Below, in pieces: positions 58,171-64,000 of a DNA stretch of 64,000 nt. Source of the stretch: Lota lota. Taxonomy: Eukaryota > Chordata > Actinopteri > Gadiformes > Lotidae. A program made the translations under genes and the position numbers. Under the pieces are notes generated by a model. It was not told the DNA's origin, ran no database searches, and saw nothing but the letters and a program-made list of their open reading frames with translations. Location of the stretch: contig JACYXH010000216.1 in assembly GCA_026745465.1 (NCBI GenBank), positions 7,099,501 through 7,163,500 of the forward strand. Reading direction: 5' to 3'. The number at the start of each line of letters is the position of its first letter. Positions within the stretch are counted from its first letter, which is position 1.

Positions 58171-60418
58171 GTGCGTGCGTGCGTGCGTACGTGTGTGCGT
58201 GCGTGCGTGTGTGTGTGTGTGTATGGTAAAGAGCATTGAGCATCTTCAGGTTCTGAGAGACAAATATCGGTCGGAATTCCAAACGCAACACTTTGCCAAC
58301 CTGCTCAACATCCTCAGTCCTGACATTCCTGAACCCTCAGTGGTCGAGGTCGGGTTAGTGATAAGCCACTCTGGGCCAATCACAGAACCGAACAGCAATG
58401 CTGGCCTTCACAATAAAAGTGCTGAAGCTCCCGCGGAGAGCGCCGTCACATCACACGAGGAACCAGGACCCACACCAGCCGCTGAAGATATTTTTCCGAG
58501 ACAGGATCTCTGCACAGGTATTATGACGAATAATAAATATGGACGAAATAATCCAAAAATCAATCACAATCACAACCGCTACCAGGAAAACCTTCATACT
58601 CAAACCAGCCTTAACAACATAATTTGTGTTGTTCCAAAGGCTGCGGTGCGGCCCTGGAGGAACTACCCTACCTGGAGATCCTGTGTGTATCGGACACCGC
58701 CGCCGAGCCCTGTCAAGGGCGTCCTGCAGAGGAAAGTTGTCATGAGGAGGAAGAGCAAGGTGACACCCCCAGAAGGACAGCACAGGGCTACGAGAAGCAG
58801 GGTTCTTTGATCACGTTAGCATGGAGCAAGCCGGCGCAATGCGACTCAGAGGTGGCGGCTGCCATCTGCGGGAGTGCAGCAGAGTGCAAAGTGAATGTCG
58901 GAATGGTGGATGTCGACGAGGCTGGAGAGGCTCACATGGAAGTGTTGGTGGAGCCGCCGCTGGTTCAGTCTGTGATACAGGTACTGCTCTGTGCAGTAGT
59001 GCACCATCAACAGTATCATACAATATGATGTACATATTGCTTGGCAGATTTCGTTATTGCACTTCCAGTCTTCCTTAGAAAAGAGACTCCATCTGGAGTG
59101 ATCTTCTGAAGGATTATTGTAGGATTTGAAATGCTTAGGGTTATGCGGTGTTGTTTTTGCCTTTGAAACCATAATTGTGATAAGGAAAAATAAAATAATT
59201 GCAATTTCTTCCCTCTGATGAAGACTGTGTCAACGGTTGAAATGCACATCAGCAAAAAGCAGGTGGAGAACGAACAAACTCCCTCTGAAGGCAGCTTCCA
59301 AGCACATGGTTTTGCTACAGAGAACAGAGCAGTTGCACAATTACAACCCTTGGTTCCTTCTACTGAGATTCAGCAGCACTTCCAGCAGGAGATGTACATG
59401 GCATCAAACAACATGATGGGTGAGGCTTGCAGGGACCAGGCAGAAGTGGACATTTGCTCTGTCCAAAGTATGGCAGAGCCATTGGCTCATAAAGGAATTG
59501 AACTGCTTCCAGCTGAGGACCATACGTGCATCCCAACCACAGTAAGAGAAGCTTCACCAACATCCACTCTACTTCTGTAAAAGCACTCTGAGTGGTCATC
59601 ATGGTTAGACATGTACTATAAAAAGATGGTCCTATTCCCTTTACTCAGCTCAGAACTGACATCCACCGTTTTTCTGTTGCTCAATAGGAGGTTGACTTCC
59701 CAGAAAAAAAGAGGGCGATGGATGCTAGATCGTGGAAGGGCCATAAAACAAGGGAGCCAGTGTCGTTGATGGAGAGGGAGAAGACGATGCGCAACCTGGT
59801 GGACATGCAGAGGAAGGTTGAAAAGAAGCAACAGAGAGACAGAGATAGACAGCTGCTGAGGGTCAGGAGAAAGAAACAAGGAGAAATTATACTTCTTATC
59901 GTCGTATTGGTCAGCGTTGCCAACATTTATTTTGTTCTTTTATAGGTTCAGGAGCGTCTTTCGATCGTTCAGAACAAAAAGGCAGAAGAGGATCTGCTTG
60001 GTCTGAAACAGAAAGAAACACTAGCGCACCTAACACACAATCTACCACAGGTGACGGTCTACACACACACACACACACACACACAATTTAATCCTCTAAA
60101 TCTGGATTATGAGAAGCACCAGATGTGAAAGGTTACTTGGCATTTGTTTGCATTTCCCAGGAAGATAAGATTCAACAGAAGACCGTCGTCAGAGCCCGGC
60201 TGGAACAGCTGAGGAGAGAGAGATCTTGTGTGATGCAGTCCAAACGAGACAGGTGAGGAACGACTTGGTCAAGCTCTAAAGATGTACGGATATTGTGATG
60301 GTGGTTTTACTGTAATACACTTCCTCCTCCTCTTTTCCATATTAGGAACACTGCTGGCTTTAAAGAACTCCTGGGTCCAGTGGTCCACAGTACAGATACA
60401 GAGAGCAGCACAGAATAA
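55028..60418 (+). CDS. Uncharacterised coiled-coil-rich protein, about 994 residues, 19 exons
   Basis: Exons: 55028-55039, 55125-55265, 55380-55472, 55575-55769, 55877-55938, 56086-56261, 56359-56497, 56625-56759, 56990-57109, 57225-57330, 57506-57626, 57712-58007, 58232-58517, 58640-58980, 59224-59541, 59688-59861, 59946-60050, 60161-60252 and 60346-60418. All are GT-AG and phase-consistent. I do not recognise the family. Visible features are a helical N-terminus (VCIIDGLYRALGVSAGGVFS), a LTPADLLSLLELKYDVV segment, an AVLQLLVLKQKAEREYLLGL helix, an acidic low-complexity middle, and a basic C-terminal coiled coil (MEREKTMRNLVDMQRKVEKK) ending FKELLGPVV. No signal peptide or membrane segment is seen, so it is probably cytoplasmic or cytoskeletal. 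The start uses the only ATG in the first small exon; an upstream coding exon is possible. AATAAA lies at 60787. Confidence 0.82.
58105..58225. repeat. TG and CGTG compound microsatellite
   Basis: TG, then gcgtgcgt and gtgtgcgt units, ending a few bases before the acceptor at 58231. Confidence 0.93.
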
Positions 60419-62243
60419 CATACTCAACAGTTTTCACGCAGTACCAGCTCACCACCATCCCAATTAACTGTGTACTGTATACACACAACACATTCCCTAC
60501 AGTATGTAATGGTTTAACAGACAATTCAGAATTGATGTATGGATTGCATCTGATCCAGTACCAGTGTTCCCAGTCTATTATACTGCTTCCATTGACCGTA
60601 GCATGTTTTAAAACAAATGACCCAATTCATAAATCCTTTTTAAACATTTGATTGATTCATTGAACTGATTCACCATTTCTGTACACAGCCATGACTTGAC
60701 AAAGGACTTGTCTTGTGAATAGCACGTGAATGAGACTTGGGGACTCAGATTGGCTGCAGAAAAAATATGGAATAGAAATACCAAGAAATAAAGATTAAAC
60801 AAAGACAACAGTCCTATATGGTAACGTTTTTTAATATGGTAACCTTTTTTTAATATAGTTGATCATCTTGACAGATAGGCATAAACACATTCAATCATTA
60901 GCAATTGACCTTAAGTCTTCTGTAGGTTGTCTGTGGCCTAAATAAGATGATACAATACATGCCACCAGCCCAGAGGTTCCCATCCACACTCCTGTATGTC
61001 AACATAACATTAGCAACGGAACAGATGACCAACAGGCCATGATGGCCTTGAAATATAAGTGCTGTGGACCAAAGATGCACCTCTGCACTAGAACAAGTAT
61101 TTACAGGGGTACAGTATTTACCCTCATTGGGAGAGGGGTTTTGTCAAATGTCCTTGGGCAAAATCGCTTGGCATTACACCTCTACAACGGCAAAGATGCA
61201 TATTAAAACAGAGGAGTCAAGCAGAGGTTTTACTAATCAGATGGTGCTTGGTCATTGGACTTAAGTATAGAAAGTGCTTATTTGTTGTATTTATTATCAG
61301 TGCCCTTTTCCTTCTAAAAACTATTTGATCTAATGTTCAAACCCAAAACATAATAAAAACCGGTAACAGGAAAAGGAACATTCCACGGTGGCTCCCAGAC
61401 ATATCCATTCATGTGACTCTTCAACTCAAACAGAGGTTCAACTCAAACTTGGGTTCATGTGTTGCGGTCTTAATGTCTCACTAAGCAACTTAAAGAGGTA
61501 TTGACCCGAGAAAATATGGTACCCAACAAAGACGCGTTGGACTAATTACTACAAATTACTCCAATACTAAGCTTCAATATCAATATTCAATATAGTAGTC
61601 AAAGAAAAGCTGGGTCATTCTCAGATCCAAGAAAACCCATTCAGTTACAGGAAGGGCCTGAGATGCCCCTACCCATTTTCCTCAAGTTGAAGACATGCTT
61701 TGACGGCTGTCATCGGGTCAGATCCTACGAATTTCGGATCTTTGATTGCAGGAACACTTGCAAGGTACAGAAAGTCACGTTGGCAAATCTTAATGCAACA
61801 TCCTACATTCTTGACAGTACCTGGATGTGCGAGTTCTGCGGCAATTAGGACCATGCGCTTGCATGGGAAAGACTACACCTTATACAAGATGGTAGATGGT
61901 GCAATATTTGCATTATATGTTACCACGGTGACATGGAAAAGCCTAGCATGGATTTCCGAGGGTTTCATTAAACGTAGCCGATAAAGGAATATTCACCTCG
62001 CTGATAACGGACGATCACTGCAGTCCATAAACATAATATTGGTCACATATCCAGCCACACTAGAACTGGAGAATGAGCATGACGGATGTTAGCAACTCTC
62101 GTTTCCCCAGGAATTGAGAAAAGAGAGGAATGTGCGTGTTTGTGTCAACTCTGGACTTGTGTGGGAGCAGTGGTACTCAAGGTGTGAATGTTGATGTGTG
62201 CGTATGTATTTTATTTATTTTTTTAAAGGTATACAGGTCTCTT
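60419..62243. other. Convergent 3' region between the coiled-coil gene (+) and dnaja2 (-)
   Basis: No coding exon seen. It probably holds both 3' UTRs; an AATAAA on the minus strand at 61290-61295 is a candidate dnaja2 signal. Confidence 0.5.
60787..60792 (+). terminator. AATAAA, probable 3' end signal of the 55028-60418 gene
   Basis: It lies 370 bases downstream of the TAA at 60418. Confidence 0.5.
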
Positions 62244-63618
62244 CTATTGGTGCGCGCACTGCACCCCAGGACCGTGATGGCCCCCCTCTTCATCAGAGCT
62301 ATCGTTGTACGCCTCCCTCCGGGCGCCGCTGCCGGCCCCCTGAGCTCTGTTGTAGTCGCTGAGTTCAACCTCCTCGGCGTCGGCAGAGATGACGGGGTGC
62401 TCTGCGCGAGCGGGAAGCAGATCTTCAAGTTCCTGGGGAACAGCGACAAGCTCACTCCATGTCTAACGCAATAGGTGATTCTTTTTAAATAGATATATAA
62501 AATACAAGGTTTTTCATGTATTCATGAGGCATCATGTATTCTAACTTACAACCAGTTTTTCAGGGTTAATCCAGTTGTTGTCGGGGAACAGAACATCAAA
62601 CTTTATGAACAGGTCTCCCTTCTCGAACGGATTTCTATACTGGGGCATTCCTTCCCCTTTCACCACCCGGATACAGCCTGTCAGGCACAAGACCAAGAGT
62701 GGCAGTCAGACTAATCGAAAACCATCGCTTGCATCACTTTGATTTACAATTCACTATATACACAAAATTTCATCCTGGATCAAGCGGTTTTTAACTGTCT
62801 AATCTAAAAACCAAAAGATATAACTATCACACTTGAAACCTGAAAAAGGGCATTCTGTGTTACATATGGAAAGTCTTCTGATTAGTTATTTGATGGGACT
62901 TACAGATACAACATATGTGTATGAAAGTGGGACTATATTTTTCATGATCAAATCAACCTATGTAGTTAAAAGAATCTTCAACATTTCAAATTGTCTACAT
63001 GCCCAAGCAGCTGCCTGTACTTCAGAACTTTTCATCCGATCATGATTCTCATTTTAAATGTTCACACATCGAACAAATATCCAAATCCGGCCATTCCTGA
63101 CTACATATATCAGAAGAGAGGGCATATACCTGGCTCTATGACCTTGCCAGGTGGGCACTTGACAAGAAGCTGGCGCCCATCAAGGTGTGCCACAGTGATC
63201 TGGAACCCACAGAGAGCCTCCACCAAGCCAATACGCTGGGTCATATGAAGGTCACTGCCCTCACGATTGAAATCCTAAAAACAACAATTAGAAATATATT
63301 TAACGCATTGTGTCAAATTAACCACCAGATCTGAGCACCCTCCCTGGATACATCATCATCCACTATCCACGACCAATGCAGTGAGCATTATGCCCGGGAA
63401 AAGGACTACTCAAGTGCGTACCTCATGCTCCTTCTCCTGCAGCACCAGTACAATGTCTCCTGGTTCAGTGTTTGGTGCCTGGTCAGCCTCCCCGGAGAAG
63501 GTGATCTTCTGGCCATGCTTCATGCCTTTGTCTACGTGCACCTCCAGAAGCTTGTTCTCCTTGCACACCTTCTGGCCCTCACACTTCTTACAGCGGTCCT
63601 TCTCATTGATCACCTCCC
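62244..63618 (-). CDS. dnaja2: DnaJ homolog subfamily A member 2 (Hsp40), C-terminal part; 5' part beyond the window
   Basis: Four exons read downwards: 63618-63422, 63274-63130, 62677-62553 and 62432-62244. Product segments: the last zinc-finger CxxC and [91 protein letters not shown] and the C-terminus [18 protein letters not shown]. The [10 protein letters not shown] and CAHQ ending is the DNAJA2 signature; the CaaX box would be farnesylated. It is a co-chaperone for Hsc70, stimulating its ATPase, in cytosol and on membranes. The J domain and most of the zinc finger lie beyond 64000. Teleosts have a and b copies; not resolved. Confidence 0.92.
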
Positions 63619-64000
63619 CTACACAGAAAAGAAAAGATGTTAGGATTTTACAGTGCACGTAAATGTATTCTTAACTTGCATGTTTGCTCATAAGCTATTT
63701 CTGAAACAATTGATTGATTAATCGTTTGGTCAATCCCCTAACTGCAATAGTCAATCATTTCATTTCAAAAGGAACAATTTAAGGATTATAATTATGATAA
63801 TTGCTTCAAAGTTAGTGATTTGTTCAAGTATTAATATCAAGCATTTTCTGATTATTGCTGCAGGACAGCAAATGTTTGGTTGTTTCTGATTGTTACAAAT
63901 GTAATCACTTTTTGATTGCTCAACAAACAAAGCAGGCATATGTAAGACGTAAATTCAGGCTATGGTAAGTTGTAATGGGCATTTATCATTATTTCTAGCA
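63619..64000 (-). other. dnaja2: dnaja2 intron running off the window
   Basis: AT-rich with no coding exon visible. Upstream dnaja2 exons are expected beyond the right edge. Confidence 0.6.

Noticed and set aside
61663..61984. Open frames on both strands in the dnaja2 3' region
   Set aside because: No similarity to known proteins and no splice support; probably UTR.

Overview
The window looks like nuclear DNA of a teleost fish. Genes are split into many short exons with GT-AG introns, (TG/AC)n microsatellites and poly-C/G runs are extremely dense, fish-type tRNA-derived SINEs and small non-autonomous DNA transposons sit in introns, and every recognisable protein is vertebrate. The microsatellite density recalls cod-like fish, but I cannot fix the species. 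All gene models were built by hand by joining reading frames across GT-AG boundaries with matching phase; no alignment was run.

Layout, left to right: (1) gtf3c6, + strand, 1898-3089, a small TFIIIC subunit. (2) calu (calumenin), + strand, 4470-7241, an ER-resident EF-hand protein ending HDEF. (3) A cdhr5-like (mucin and cadherin-like) gene on the - strand, 16949 down to 10054, 15 coding exons, about 900 residues. (4) kcp (kielin/chordin-like), + strand, 19885-52034, head to head with cdhr5: signal peptide, TSPN/laminin-G-like domain, coiled coil, about 24 VWC modules, then VWD-C8-TIL. (5) A 19-exon + strand gene, 55028-60418, coding about 994 residues of coiled-coil-rich protein that I do not recognise. 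(6) The 3' part of dnaja2 on the - strand, 63618 down to 62244, running off the right edge.

The most unusual feature lies inside kcp. Between the exon for the first VWC module (ends 23027) and the exon for the second (starts 30470) are five further coding exons with their own stop (28209). They encode an EGF module, a Kunitz-like module, a cysteine-rich linker, a secreted type-3-copper (tyrosinase-like) domain, two blocks of exact pentapeptide repeats of the form G-hydrophobic-D/N-x-x, and a cysteine-rich tail. Exon 23027 ends in phase 1 and joins in frame either to these exons or to the kcp array, so the locus can make two secreted proteins with the same N-terminus: a BMP-modulator-type KCP, and a tyrosinase-like protein of about 1222 residues. 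Several histidines expected to bind copper are replaced, so the domain is probably not a normal phenol oxidase.

Other points: TG tracts abut the acceptor sites of many exons; one kcp intron uses a GC donor; at least four inverted-repeat elements are dispersed in kcp introns; and cdhr5 carries a 20-bp minisatellite in an intron.
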